Below, piece after piece: positions 18,548-27,280 of a stretch of 64,000 bases of DNA. Source of the stretch: Pseudotabrizicola alkalilacus. GTDB taxonomy: Bacteria; Pseudomonadota; Alphaproteobacteria; Rhodobacterales; Rhodobacteraceae. Under the pieces are notes generated by a model. That model did not search any database and was not told where the DNA came from. It worked only from the letters and a program-made list of their open reading frames with translations. The stretch is from assembly GCF_003443995.1 (NCBI RefSeq), contig NZ_QWEY01000006.1, positions 186,001 to 250,000 on the forward strand. The letters are read 5' to 3'. Both the position numbers and the translations under genes were made by a program. Position 1 is the first letter of the stretch, and each line of letters starts with the position of its first letter.

Positions 18548-19651
18548 TTACGGCGCAGGCTTTTGGGCAGTGAGGGCCGAGGTGACATAGGGACGCGCGC
18601 CCGGCAAAACCCGGACACCGGCAAAGCCTGCGGCCTGCAGCAGCGCCGAAATCTCTGCCGCCGACCGGGTCCGCCCGGTCTGCATTGCCAGAGTGTAAAC
18701 CGCGAAATACACATCCGTTGCCGGGTCGGGCCGTGCCCCGCCCGACATCGGCTCGGAAATCAGCAGCCGCCCACCGGGCGGCAGGGCACGATGCACCGCC
18801 GCCAGCAGCGCCGCCACCGTGTCGTCGGAATGGTCATAGAGCACCCGGATCAGGCTGATCATATCCGCACCCTCCGGCAGCGGATCGTCGCGGAAACTGC
18901 CCGGATGCACGGTCAAACCGGGTAGCGCCGCCGCCCCGGCCACCACGGCGGGCAGGTCAAACAGCGTGAGTCGCAGCCCCGGATAGGCCGCCGCCACGCA
19001 GCGCAGAAACGCCCCGGTGCCGCCGCCCACATCCATCAGATGGCGCGTGCCGCGCAGGCTGACCAGCCGCAGCGTATCCGCCGCCACCAGCGCCTGACTG
19101 TCGCTCATCAACCGGCTGTAGCGCGCGGCAAGGGCGGGGTCAGCCGCCCCCCCCGCGCCAAAGACATAGGGCCAGAACCCGGCCAGCTCCGGCTGAGTCT
19201 GGCCCCTGAAAAACGCCACCGGATCGGACAGGTCGCGGTACAAAACATCATGGTGCCGCACCATCGCCTCCAGCCCCGGCACGGTCAGAAACGCGCCGCC
19301 GCGCGGGGTCAGATGCCACAGGCCCCGCGCCTGCCGCACGAGCTTCAGCGCCGCCCCGGCCTGCAACAAGATCACCATCCGCGACTCGGGCACCCCCGCC
19401 GCATGGCCCAGCGCCGCCGCCGTCGCAGGCCCTTCGGCCAGCCGGTGCAGCACCCGCAATTCCACCAGGGCCAGCAGCGCCTGCGATTGCACAAAGCCCG
19501 ACACCACATCAAACAGCGCGCGCCCCTCGGCACGCGATGTCAATCTAAGCCACGGAATCCGCTCGATAATCGCATGAACCCGTGGCGACATCGCCAGCCG
19601 CGTCAGCCAGCCCGGCCCGCGCGCAGGCGTCTCCAGCGGCACATCGGCCAT
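18548..19651 (-). CDS. crtF: Demethylspheroidene O-methyltransferase
   Basis: 367 residues, a class I SAM-dependent O-methyltransferase with an N-terminal dimerisation helix region and the SAM loop MDVGGGTGAFLRC near residue 200, plus LFDLPAVV. It methylates the 1-hydroxyl of the carotenoid end group in the spheroidene pathway. It follows crtE by three bases and reads toward bchC, so crtEF transcripts can continue into bchCXYZ and puf. Confidence 0.96.
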   Translation of the reverse strand: MADVPLETPARGPGWLTRLAMSPRVHAIIERIPWLRLTSRAEGRALFDVVSGFVQSQALLALVELRVLHRLAEGPATAAALGHAAGVPESRMVILLQAGAALKLVRQARGLWHLTPRGGAFLTVPGLEAMVRHHDVLYRDLSDPVAFFRGQTQPELAGFWPYVFGAGGAADPALAARYSRLMSDSQALVAADTLRLVSLRGTRHLMDVGGGTGAFLRCVAAAYPGLRLTLFDLPAVVAGAAALPGLTVHPGSFRDDPLPEGADMISLIRVLYDHSDDTVAALLAAVHRALPPGGRLLISEPMSGGARPDPATDVYFAVYTLAMQTGRTRSAAEISALLQAAGFAGVRVLPGARPYVTSALTAQKPAP

Positions 19652-19654
19652 GCG

Positions 19655-20524
19655 CTACCCCTTGGCGGCGGTCAGCCGCGCCGGGGTCATCTTTTCGGCA
19701 TAGGCGCGCACCATCTGCGCCAGCATCGCCTCCCCCGGACAGGCCGGGATCGAGGCTATCGCCCCGCCCAGGATATCGCGCAAATGCGCCACGGCCCCCG
19801 AAACCCCCAGCGCGGCCACCGCCGATGGCCGGCCATGCGCCGCATCCTGCCCCGCCGGTTTGCCCATATCCTCGGCCCCCAACAGCGCGTCTTTCAGGTC
19901 ATCCGCGACCTGAAACGCAGCCCCGATCCGCGCGCCCAATTCCTCCCACGGCTCGGCATCCTGCCCCGCTGCAAGCGCGCCCATCTGGGTGGCGGCAATG
20001 AACAGCGCCCCGGTTTTGGCCCGGTGATAAGCGTCCAGATCAATCTGCGTCTCACTCTCCCAGCCCTGCCCGGCACAGATGCCATGCGGCATCCCCGTGC
20101 GCTGCGCCAGATGCGCCACCAGCCGCAAGGCCCGCTCCGGCGCATCCCCCCCCGCACGCGCCAGCACCTCAAACGCCAAAACGATCAACGAATCGCCCGC
20201 CAGCACCGCCAGCGGTTCGCCAAAGGCCCGGTGCACCGTCGCCTTGCCGCGCCGCAGATCGGCATCGTCAAACGCGGGCAGGTCATCATGCACAAGGCTG
20301 GCGCAATGGATCAGCTCCAGCGCCACCGCCGCCGCATCCGACAGCCCGGGCCGGTCATCGCCGCACGCGAGCGCGACCGACAACAAAATGGTGGGCCGGA
20401 TCCGCGCCCCACCCGGAAACACCGCATAGGGCAGCGCCGCCCCAAGCCGTGGTGGGGCAACCCCCGACTGCACCAAAGCCATCGCCCGCAGCATCGCCGC
20501 CTCTACCCGCCCGTCCAGTGCCAT
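19655..20524 (-). CDS. crtE: Geranylgeranyl diphosphate synthase
   Basis: 289 residues from the ATG at 20524, whose N-terminus (MALDGRVEAAML) aligns with R. sphaeroides CrtE; in-frame ATGs upstream lie in the leader. The two Asp-rich prenyltransferase motifs are present: HDDLPAFDDADLRRGK and the second motif QVADDLKD. It makes the C20 diphosphate that feeds CrtB and the bacteriochlorophyll phytyl tail. It diverges from crtD across a region with two PpsR sites. Confidence 0.96.
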   Translation of the reverse strand: MALDGRVEAAMLRAMALVQSGVAPPRLGAALPYAVFPGGARIRPTILLSVALACGDDRPGLSDAAAVALELIHCASLVHDDLPAFDDADLRRGKATVHRAFGEPLAVLAGDSLIVLAFEVLARAGGDAPERALRLVAHLAQRTGMPHGICAGQGWESETQIDLDAYHRAKTGALFIAATQMGALAAGQDAEPWEELGARIGAAFQVADDLKDALLGAEDMGKPAGQDAAHGRPSAVAALGVSGAVAHLRDILGGAIASIPACPGEAMLAQMVRAYAEKMTPARLTAAKG

Positions 20525-20578
20525 CTGCCGCCCTTTCCTGACGCCTCTGCCCGCCATCGTGGCAGCGTGCAGCACATG

Positions 20579-20596
20579 TGTAAACTAAAACTTACA
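20579..20596. promoter_or_regulatory. PpsR/CrtJ site 1, crtE-crtD divergent region
   Basis: TGTAAACTAAAACTTACA, exact TGT-N12-ACA; six bases from the next site. Confidence 0.9.
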
Positions 20597-20602
20597 CTTC
20601 AT

Positions 20603-20620
20603 TGTCATTCACTATGGACA
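20603..20620. promoter_or_regulatory. PpsR/CrtJ site 2, crtE-crtD divergent region
   Basis: TGTCATTCACTATGGACA, exact TGT-N12-ACA. It overlaps an in-frame ATG at 20614, which argues that crtD translation starts further on. Confidence 0.88.
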
Positions 20621-20649
20621 ACCGCAGCGACTCCGCCATCATGTCCGGC

Positions 20650-22200
20650 ATGGAACAGCACGACACAGTGGTCATCATCGGTGCCGGCTTCGGCGGTCTG
20701 GCCGCCGCCATCCGGCTCGCGGCCATGGGCCTTGCCGTCACCGTGATCGAGCGCGCCGACATCCCCGGCGGCAAGGCCCGCGCCCTGCCCTCGCCCGCAG
20801 GCCCGGTCAACACCGGCCCCACCGTGCTGACGATGCGCAGCGAGTTTGACGCGCTGTTCGCCCTCGCCGGTCAGCGCCTCGACGACCACATCCGCCTGAT
20901 CCCGCAACCCATCCTCGCCCGCCACTGGTGGCAGGGCAGCCCCACGCTCGACCTCTCCCCCGACACCGAGGCGAATATCGCAGCCATCCACGCCTTTGCC
21001 GGCCCGCGGGAGGCCGCCGCCTTCGCCCGCTTTGACCGGCTGGCCCAATCCCTGCTCACCGCCTTTGACGCCCCCATGATGCGCGCCGCCAGACCGAACC
21101 CGTTGCAGATCGCCCGCGCCGCCGCCACCCGGCCCCGGCTCTGGCCCGCCCTCCTCCCCGGCATGTCGCTCGAAAGCCTGCTGAAACAGCACTTCCGCGA
21201 CCCCCGGCTGATCCAGCTGTTCGCCCGCTACGCCACTTACGTCGGCGGCCGCCCGCGCCATGCCCCCGGCGTGCTCGCCCTGATCTGGCGCGCCGAGGCA
21301 CAGGGCGTCTGGGCGGTCGAGGGCGGGATGCACAGCCTTGCCGCCGCCCTCGCCCGCCTTGCCGCCAGCATGGGCGTCCGCTTCCACTTCGCCACCGCCG
21401 CCCGCCGCATCCACACCCGCAATGGCCGTGTCTCAGGCGTGGAGACCGAAGGCGGCCACCTGCTGCCCTGTCACACCTGCGTCTTCAACGGCGACCCCGC
21501 CGCCCTGACCGCTGGCCTGCTTGGCCCCGAAGCACGCACAGCGATCCCGCAGGGCAGAACCACCCCGCGCAGCCTTTCGGCCCATGTCTGGGCCTTTGCC
21601 GCCACCGCCCAGGGCGCAGACCTGACCCATCACAACGTCTTTTTCACCGATGATCCCCAGGCCGAATTCGGGCCCATCGGTCAGGGCCGCGCCCCCGAAA
21701 AGCCCACGCTCTACCTTTGCGCCCAAGACCGCACCCCCACGCCGCCCCAGGGCCTGGAACGGTTCGAAATCATTCTCAATGCCCCCGCAAACCTTCAGCC
21801 CGATCCAGACGAGGAACCCCGATGCCGCCAGCGCACCTTCCCCCGGCTCAAGGCCTTCGGCCTGAGCTTCTCGCCCGACCCGGACCCCACAGCCCTGACC
21901 ACACCCAGCCATCTGGCCAGCCTGTATCCGGGGTCACAGGGCGCGATCTACGGCCGCTCGCCCGAGGGGATGCTGGCGGCGTTCCAACGCCCGACCGCGC
22001 AGACCGGCTTGCCGGGCCTCACGCTGGCGGGCGGCGGGGCGCATCCGGGAGCGGGGGTGCCGATGGCAGCCCTCTCCGCCCGGCACACGGTCGCGGCGAT
22101 CTGGCAGGACCGGATTTCCGGGTCCACGTCGCCCCAAATGGCTACGCCTGGTGGTATATCGACGGGGTCAGCACCGACGGCACGCGCGCCGTTTCGGTGA
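20650..22200 (+). CDS. crtD: Methoxyneurosporene (hydroxyneurosporene) dehydrogenase
   Basis: 516 residues from the ATG at 20650, which puts the FAD-binding GAGFGGLAAAIRLAA at residues 11-25, as in carotenoid desaturases. Earlier in-frame starts (TTG 20602, ATG 20614, ATG 20641) lie in or next to a PpsR site; no start has a clear ribosome site, so this choice rests on protein alignment. CrtD introduces the 3,4 double bond of spheroidene carotenoids. The C-terminal GGGAHPGAGVPMAALSARHT is the conserved desaturase end. The frame then runs about 30 codons further through crtC-like coding sequence before its TGA. Confidence 0.95.
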   Translation: MEQHDTVVIIGAGFGGLAAAIRLAAMGLAVTVIERADIPGGKARALPSPAGPVNTGPTVLTMRSEFDALFALAGQRLDDHIRLIPQPILARHWWQGSPTLDLSPDTEANIAAIHAFAGPREAAAFARFDRLAQSLLTAFDAPMMRAARPNPLQIARAAATRPRLWPALLPGMSLESLLKQHFRDPRLIQLFARYATYVGGRPRHAPGVLALIWRAEAQGVWAVEGGMHSLAAALARLAASMGVRFHFATAARRIHTRNGRVSGVETEGGHLLPCHTCVFNGDPAALTAGLLGPEARTAIPQGRTTPRSLSAHVWAFAATAQGADLTHHNVFFTDDPQAEFGPIGQGRAPEKPTLYLCAQDRTPTPPQGLERFEIILNAPANLQPDPDEEPRCRQRTFPRLKAFGLSFSPDPDPTALTTPSHLASLYPGSQGAIYGRSPEGMLAAFQRPTAQTGLPGLTLAGGGAHPGAGVPMAALSARHTVAAIWQDRISGSTSPQMATPGGISTGSAPTARAPFR

Positions 22201-23039
22201 TCGGCTTCATCGGCTCGGTGTTCTCGCCCTGGTATCGCTGGTCGGGCCGCCGCGACCCCGAAAATCACTGCTGCATCAACGTCGCCACCTACGGCCCCGG
22301 CAGCCGCTTTACCATGACCGACCGCGGCCGCTCTGCCTTGCGCCGCAGCGCCGACACGCTCAACGTCGGCCCCAGCAAACTGCACTGGACCGGCCGCCAG
22401 CTGATCATCGACATCAACGAATGGGGCGCGCCGCCCATGGTCACGCCGGTGCGCGGCCAGATCATCCTGACCCCGCAGGCGGTCACGCAGACCGAGGTGC
22501 TGCTGACCCCGGACGCCGCCCATATCTGGCGTCCCTTTGCCCCCACCTGCCACATCGCCGTCAACCTGACCCAAGGCCACCAGTGGCAGGGTCACGGCTA
22601 TTTCGACGCCAATTTCGGCAGCCGCGCGCTGGAGGATGATTTCGATTTCTGGACATGGGGCCGCTTTCCGATGCAGGGCGGGGCGCTGTGCATCTACGAC
22701 GCCACCCGCCGCGATGGCAGCACCCTCGACCTCGCGGTAGAGATCGACGCCACAGGTGCTGTGCGCGAAACCACCGCCCCGCCCTGCACCCGCTTTGCCC
22801 GCAGCCTGTGGCAGGTCAAACGTGAAACCCGCGCCGACGCTGGCACCACACCCCGCCAACGCCTCAACATGCTCGACGCGCCGTTCTACAGCCGCTCGTT
22901 GGTCGAGACCCGTATCAACGGCGAGCAGACCACCGGCGTGCACGAAGCCCTCGACCTTATCCGCTTTCGCCAGCCGCTATTGAAACCCATGCTTGCCGTC
23001 CGCGTCCCGCGCCGCGCAAACTGGAGCTTCCCCGACTGA
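22197..23039 (+). CDS. crtC: Hydroxyneurosporene synthase (carotenoid 1,2-hydratase)
   Basis: 280 residues from a GTG at 22197 that overlaps the crtD stop (GTGA); this matches the length annotated for R. capsulatus CrtC (about 281). CrtC adds water across the C1-C2 double bond of neurosporene or lycopene. Conserved segments include IGFIGSVFSPWYRWSGRRDP, GHGYFDANFGSRALEDDFDF and WTWGRFPMQGG. The same frame stays open upstream inside crtD and encodes FRVHVAPNGYAWWYIDGVS, which looks like the start of the lipocalin-like CrtC fold. The true start may therefore be upstream at a non-standard codon (CTG 22101). Confidence 0.92.
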   Translation: MIGFIGSVFSPWYRWSGRRDPENHCCINVATYGPGSRFTMTDRGRSALRRSADTLNVGPSKLHWTGRQLIIDINEWGAPPMVTPVRGQIILTPQAVTQTEVLLTPDAAHIWRPFAPTCHIAVNLTQGHQWQGHGYFDANFGSRALEDDFDFWTWGRFPMQGGALCIYDATRRDGSTLDLAVEIDATGAVRETTAPPCTRFARSLWQVKRETRADAGTTPRQRLNMLDAPFYSRSLVETRINGEQTTGVHEALDLIRFRQPLLKPMLAVRVPRRANWSFPD

Positions 23040-23060
23040 CCGCCGGGCAGGCCCCTTCCG

Positions 23061-23102
23061 CATTGCTGCTTTCAAAATACTCCCGCGCGGAGCGCTCCCG
23101 AA
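23061..23102. repeat. 42-bp exact repeat, copy 2 (crtC-tspO gap)
   Basis: Identical to 8250-8291 and in the same place relative to a leftward gene, four bases past the tspO stop. It also follows the crtC stop, so it sits between convergent genes. Confidence 0.9.
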
Positions 23103-23105
23103 CCC

Positions 23106-23585
23106 TCAGCCCGCGCGGACAGCCACAGGATTGCGCATCCAGACCGAGGCATTCAGCGCCCCCGCAATCGTCACCCACAAAAGATAGGGCGCAAACAGCC
23201 AGCCCGCCACCGGATCAATCTGCCAGAACGCCGCCAGCGTCGCCGCCACCGCAATCCACAGCAGGCCAAGCACGATCAGCCCCGCCCGGATCCGCCGCAG
23301 CCCGAAAAACACCGGCGTCCACAGCGTGTTCAGCGCAATCTGCAGCGCCCAGAGTGCCAGCGCCTGCCCCACCCGGTCGTCAGACCCTGCCAGCATCGCC
23401 ACCCGCATCGCGGCAATGGCCATGCTCAGATACAGCACCGTCCAGGCGACCGGAAACATCCAGTCTTTCGGCGTCCACCAGGGTTTGGACAATCCCTTGT
23501 ACCAGTCGCCGGGCTGAAACATCGCCCCCGTCGCCGCCGCAGCCCCGCAGGCCGCCAGATAGGTGAAAAACAACGCAAAATCCAT
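23106..23585 (-). CDS. tspO: Tryptophan-rich sensory protein TspO
   Basis: 159 residues from the ATG at 23585, with AAAGGGCGGG upstream. The peripheral-type benzodiazepine receptor fold is clear: five hydrophobic helices and the Trp-rich WYKGLSKPWWTPKDWMFPVA motif, plus LWALQIALNTLWTPVFFG. In R. sphaeroides this outer-membrane protein binds porphyrins or haem and lowers photosynthesis gene expression in oxygen, acting with PpsR and AppA. It sits where it does in Rhodobacter, next to crtB and crtI. The 259 bases before crtB hold no gene and no TGT-N12-ACA site that I can find. Confidence 0.96.
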   Translation of the reverse strand: MDFALFFTYLAACGAAAATGAMFQPGDWYKGLSKPWWTPKDWMFPVAWTVLYLSMAIAAMRVAMLAGSDDRVGQALALWALQIALNTLWTPVFFGLRRIRAGLIVLGLLWIAVAATLAAFWQIDPVAGWLFAPYLLWVTIAGALNASVWMRNPVAVRAG

Positions 23586-23844
23586 GAACCCGCCCTTTCG
23601 GTGACCCGTTCTTTCTAGACCAGACCCACCAAAGCGCAAGCCAAAGCGAGACCATCGCAGGCGCGGCACCGTCGCGCACGGGTCTGGTTCGAGGCTGAAC
23701 GCAGCACAGGCCGCGCCGGTTCCGCAGGGTATGTGCCTGCACACAGCACCCCAGTCAAAACCTTAAAAATCCCTTAACGGTCCACTGCCATCCCATTGAT
23801 TTCAAATGAAACACCAGGCTGTAACACAGTGGGCATCTGCCTGA

Positions 23845-24849
23845 TCACGCCAGTCCGCGCGACCGGGCTTCCAGCTGGGCCAGCACCTCGAACAGCGCCT
23901 CCGACCGGCCCCGCGCCGCACCCTGCCGTGCCGCCGCCTCGACCAGAAACGCCACCTCCGCCGCTGGCCTTGCATGCAGCACCGCCGGTCGCGGCAGCAG
24001 CGGCGAGGCGGCGGCGCGAAGCCCGGCCAGCATCAGCCAGCCCAGCTTTTGCCCCTTGCCCGTCCGCGCCCGCAGGCTGACCGAATCAAACCCGGCCCGC
24101 GCCACCTGACCGCCGATCCCGGCATAGATATGCCGGGCGGCAAAGATCCCCGGACGACAGGCCAGCGGCAGCGCCGCCACCCCGGCCTCGGCCCGCAGAT
24201 AGAGCCGCTCCGCCTCGCCCAGCAGCCGCGCCGTCACCCGCCGCACGCCGTCGCAGGCCGCAGGCGTCGCCAGAAACCGCTCCACCGCCACCCCCTCGGC
24301 ACGCAGCCAGTCCAGCGGCAGAAACACCCGCCCCGCCCGCGCATCCTCACCCACGTCGCGGCTGATGTTGGTCAGCTGCATCGCCAGCCCCAGATCGCAG
24401 GCCCGCGCCAAGGCATCGGCGTCGCGCACCCGCATCAGCACGCACATCATCGCCCCCACCGCCCCTGCCACCCGCGCCGAATAGTCCAGCACGCCCGACA
24501 GCGTGTCATAGCGCCGCCCGATCGCATCCCAGGCCAGCCCCTCCAGCAAAGCCTCGGGCAGCGCGCGCGGCATCTCGAAATCCTCGACCACCGCGGCAAA
24601 GGCCCGGTCGGCATAGCCATCGCGCGGGCGTCCCTGATAGACCAGTTCCAGCCGGTCGCGCAGCCGCAAGACCGCCCCGGCCTTGTCCGCCCCCTCATCC
24701 ACCTCATCATCCGCCACCCGGCAGAAGGCATAGAGCGCCAGCGCCGGGTCGCGCACCCGCGCGGGCAACACCCGTGACGCGGCATGGAACGACAAAGACC
24801 CGGTGCGGATCGCGGCGCGGCAAGCCGCCATATCGTCAGGCGCGATCAT
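23845..24849 (-). CDS. crtB: Phytoene synthase
   Basis: 334 residues. Both Asp-rich motifs of trans-isoprenyl head-to-head synthases are present: VADDEVDEG near residue 46 and NISRDVGEDAR near residue 160. It condenses two geranylgeranyl diphosphates to phytoene, the committed carotenoid step. The ATG overlaps the crtI stop by four bases (ATGA), so crtI-crtB are coupled. Reads leftward toward tspO. Confidence 0.97.
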   Translation of the reverse strand: MIAPDDMAACRAAIRTGSLSFHAASRVLPARVRDPALALYAFCRVADDEVDEGADKAGAVLRLRDRLELVYQGRPRDGYADRAFAAVVEDFEMPRALPEALLEGLAWDAIGRRYDTLSGVLDYSARVAGAVGAMMCVLMRVRDADALARACDLGLAMQLTNISRDVGEDARAGRVFLPLDWLRAEGVAVERFLATPAACDGVRRVTARLLGEAERLYLRAEAGVAALPLACRPGIFAARHIYAGIGGQVARAGFDSVSLRARTGKGQKLGWLMLAGLRAAASPLLPRPAVLHARPAAEVAFLVEAAARQGAARGRSEALFEVLAQLEARSRGLA

Positions 24850-26426
24850 TCTGCCGCCATCCGCAACGCGGCCGGTGCGACCCCGCCCGGCGCATCCGGC
24901 ACCAGTCGACCCAACACCTCTGCCGTGCCGATCACCCCTGGCAGCCCCGCCCCCGGATGCGTCCCCGCCCCGGCCAGATACAGGCCCGGCAGCTCTTCGC
25001 TGATGTTATGCGGCCGGAACCAGGCCGATTGCAGGATGCGCGGCTCGATGGAAAACCCGGCGCCATAAGGCGACAGATAGCGGTCCCGAAAGGTCTCGGG
25101 CGTGAATGTCAGGCTTTCCGTCACCCGCCCGGTCAGCCCCGGCAGCAGGCGCTCTTCCAGAACCTTGAGCATCTTTGCGCGGTAGGGCTCTTCCTCGACC
25201 GCCCAGTCCACCCCGGTGTCATGCCCCAGATGCGGCACCGGCGAGAGCACGTAGAACGTATCATCCCCCTTGGGCGCGCAGCTCGGATCAGTGACCGAAG
25301 GGCGATGCACATAGAGGCTCATGTCCTCCGCCAGCCGACCGCGAATGAAGATATCCTTGATATGCTCACGGTAACGCGGGCCGACGACGATGGAGTGATG
25401 GCCCACACCGCGCCACATGCCCGCCGTACCCTTGGTGCCGAAATACCAGACATACAGCCCCATCGACCAGCGCGCGCGCTTCAGCTTTGCCGGGGTCCAG
25501 CGCTTTTTGGGCGCGTTGCGCAGCAGCCGGTCATAGGTATGCCCCGCATCGGCGTTGGAGACGACCACCGCCGCCGGCAGGGTTTCACCCGTGACCAGCC
25601 GCACGCCCGAGGCGCGGCCGGCGGAGAGGGTGATTTCATCCACCTCCGCGCCCTGCACCACCGTGCCGCCCTGGCCCTCGATCACCCGCACCATGGCATC
25701 GGCAATCGCCTGCACCCCGCCCATGGCGTAATGCACCCCGAACGCCTTTTCCAGATGGCTGACAAGGATATACATCGAGGTCACGTTGAACGGATCGCCG
25801 CCGATGAACAGCGGGTGGAACGACAGCGCAAAGCGCAGGTGTTCATCTTTGACGCGGGCGGCTGCATGGGCATAGACCGACCTGTCGGCCCGCATCATGG
25901 CGAACTTCGGGATCGCCTTTACCGTATCCCAAAGCCGGTGCATCGGCTTGCGGCCGAGATCCTCGTAGCCGAACCAATAGCGCGCCTCGGAGTCCTTGAG
26001 GAACTGCGCATAGCCCTTTGAGTCGCGAGGGGAAATCCGTGCCACCTCAGCCTTGATCGCGGCGTCATTCTGCCGGGCGGTAAAGGTCTCGCCATCGGCA
26101 AAGCGGATCTCGTAGAACGGGTCCAGCGGTCGGAGCGCGACATCGGCGTCGAAATCACGCCCGCAGGCGGCCCACAGGTCGCGCAGGCCCTGCGGCACCG
26201 TCACAATCGTCGGCCCCAGATCGAATCGGTGGCCGCCCTTGGTGATCGACGAGCCGCGCCCACCCGCCCGGTCCAGCCGGTCGAGCACCGTCACCCGGTA
26301 GCCCTTGGCCCCAAGCCGCATGGCCGAGGCCAGACCACCAAGGCCTGCACCGATGACAATAGCCTGATCCGGTCGGGTGGGATCAGAGGTGGGAAAGGCA
26401 GCGCAGGGGCGTGGGGTATGTTGCAT
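24846..26426 (-). CDS. crtI: Phytoene desaturase (neurosporene-forming)
   Basis: 526 residues with the FAD motif IGAGLGGLASAMRLGAKG from residue 25 and the conserved C-terminus LYLAGAGTHPGAGLPGVIG. In spheroidene-pathway bacteria CrtI makes three desaturations, giving neurosporene. The start ATG at 26426 lacks a strong ribosome site and lies 17 bases from a PpsR site, leaving a very short leader. It is divergent from crtA. Confidence 0.97.
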   Translation of the reverse strand: MQHTPRPCAAFPTSDPTRPDQAIVIGAGLGGLASAMRLGAKGYRVTVLDRLDRAGGRGSSITKGGHRFDLGPTIVTVPQGLRDLWAACGRDFDADVALRPLDPFYEIRFADGETFTARQNDAAIKAEVARISPRDSKGYAQFLKDSEARYWFGYEDLGRKPMHRLWDTVKAIPKFAMMRADRSVYAHAAARVKDEHLRFALSFHPLFIGGDPFNVTSMYILVSHLEKAFGVHYAMGGVQAIADAMVRVIEGQGGTVVQGAEVDEITLSAGRASGVRLVTGETLPAAVVVSNADAGHTYDRLLRNAPKKRWTPAKLKRARWSMGLYVWYFGTKGTAGMWRGVGHHSIVVGPRYREHIKDIFIRGRLAEDMSLYVHRPSVTDPSCAPKGDDTFYVLSPVPHLGHDTGVDWAVEEEPYRAKMLKVLEERLLPGLTGRVTESLTFTPETFRDRYLSPYGAGFSIEPRILQSAWFRPHNISEELPGLYLAGAGTHPGAGLPGVIGTAEVLGRLVPDAPGGVAPAALRMAAE

Positions 26427-26442
26427 AAGGCCGATGATAGAC

Positions 26443-26460
26443 TGTCCATTTTAATTTACA
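26443..26460. promoter_or_regulatory. PpsR/CrtJ site, crtI side
   Basis: TGTCCATTTTAATTTACA, exact TGT-N12-ACA, 17 bases upstream of the crtI ATG. Its partner near crtA is 57 bases away, suggesting looping or separate control of each promoter. Confidence 0.88.
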
Positions 26461-26517
26461 ACAACAGCCTTACCATTCACAAATTCTGAGTTGTCGCTTT
26501 CTCTTGCACGAAATTAG

Positions 26518-26535
26518 TGTCAGACTAACTTTACA
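26518..26535. promoter_or_regulatory. PpsR/CrtJ site, crtA side
   Basis: TGTCAGACTAACTTTACA, exact TGT-N12-ACA, upstream of the crtA ribosome site at 26548. A TTGCAC at 26505-26510 is a possible -35. Confidence 0.88.
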
Positions 26536-26560
26536 TACACGCCAGACGGAGGGCAGATCC

Positions 26561-27280
26561 ATTCCCATAGCCACCCTCAGCCTGTTCCGCTTTTCCGGCG
26601 CCCTGCCCCGGCTTTGGGTGATCGGCCAGATGTCCGCCGCGCGCCTGACCCTGCGCCGCGAACGCCGCGCGCTGTTCTGGAAGCTGTGCGGATCGGGCAC
26701 CGGAGAGGGCTTTACGCCAAAGCCGAACTGGGGCGTCTGGGCGATCCTGGCGACCTGGCCGGATGAGGCGACGGCGCGCGACGCGGTGGCGACCAGCCCG
26801 GTCTTTGCCCGCTGGCGTAGTCACGCGGCAGAAAGCTGGACCCTGTTTCTGGACCCCACCTCGGCGCGTGGCGCGTGGGCGGGGGTCAATCCGTTCCTGC
26901 CCGGCCTCGCCCCCGCTGCCAGCGGCCCCGTCATCGCCTTGACCCGCGCCACCATCCGCCCCGGCCGCGCGCTGCGGTTCTGGAACCGGGTGCCCGACAT
27001 TTCCGCCGCCATCGGCAGCGACCCGAATGTGGTGTTCAAGATCGGCATCGGCGAGGTGCCCTTGCTGCATCAGGTCACGTTTTCGGTCTGGCCCGATGCA
27101 GCAAGCATGGCCCGGTTCGCGCGCGGCAACGGCCCGCACGGGCAGGCGATTGCCGCCGTCCGCGATGGCAACTGGTTTGCCGAGGAACTTTACGCCCGCT
27201 TTGCCCTGTTGGGCACGGCGGGAAGCTGGCAGGGCGGCGATCCGCTGGCCCGGCTGAGACAGGAAAAGGACGCCGCCTGA
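26561..27280 (+). CDS. crtA: Spheroidene monooxygenase
   Basis: About 239 residues. CrtA oxidises spheroidene to spheroidenone in oxygen. Conserved segments are ATLSLFRF near the N-terminus, FWKLCGSGTGEGFTPKPNWG and WAILATWPDEATARDAV. The start is a problem: the only canonical in-frame start upstream is a TTG at 26504, which lies in the promoter before a PpsR site. A strong GGAGGG at 26548-26553 is instead spaced seven bases from an ATT at 26561, which gives the expected N-terminus and length. I mark the ATT as likely start but treat it as unproven. The stop overlaps the bchI ATG (TGATG). Confidence 0.9.
   Translation: MPIATLSLFRFSGALPRLWVIGQMSAARLTLRRERRALFWKLCGSGTGEGFTPKPNWGVWAILATWPDEATARDAVATSPVFARWRSHAAESWTLFLDPTSARGAWAGVNPFLPGLAPAASGPVIALTRATIRPGRALRFWNRVPDISAAIGSDPNVVFKIGIGEVPLLHQVTFSVWPDAASMARFARGNGPHGQAIAAVRDGNWFAEELYARFALLGTAGSWQGGDPLARLRQEKDAA

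Noticed and set aside
20602-20649. Earlier crtD starts (TTG 20602, ATG 20614)
   Set aside because: They lie within a perfect PpsR site and add residues before the FAD motif that are not expected in the family.
19040-20746. 568-codon + strand frame across crtF and crtE
   Set aside because: Shadow of two well-defined minus-strand enzymes with intact motifs.
22101-22200. Minus-one programmed frameshift from crtD into crtC as the main explanation
   Set aside because: No slippery heptamer was found in the overlap; kept only as one option in the crtC finding.
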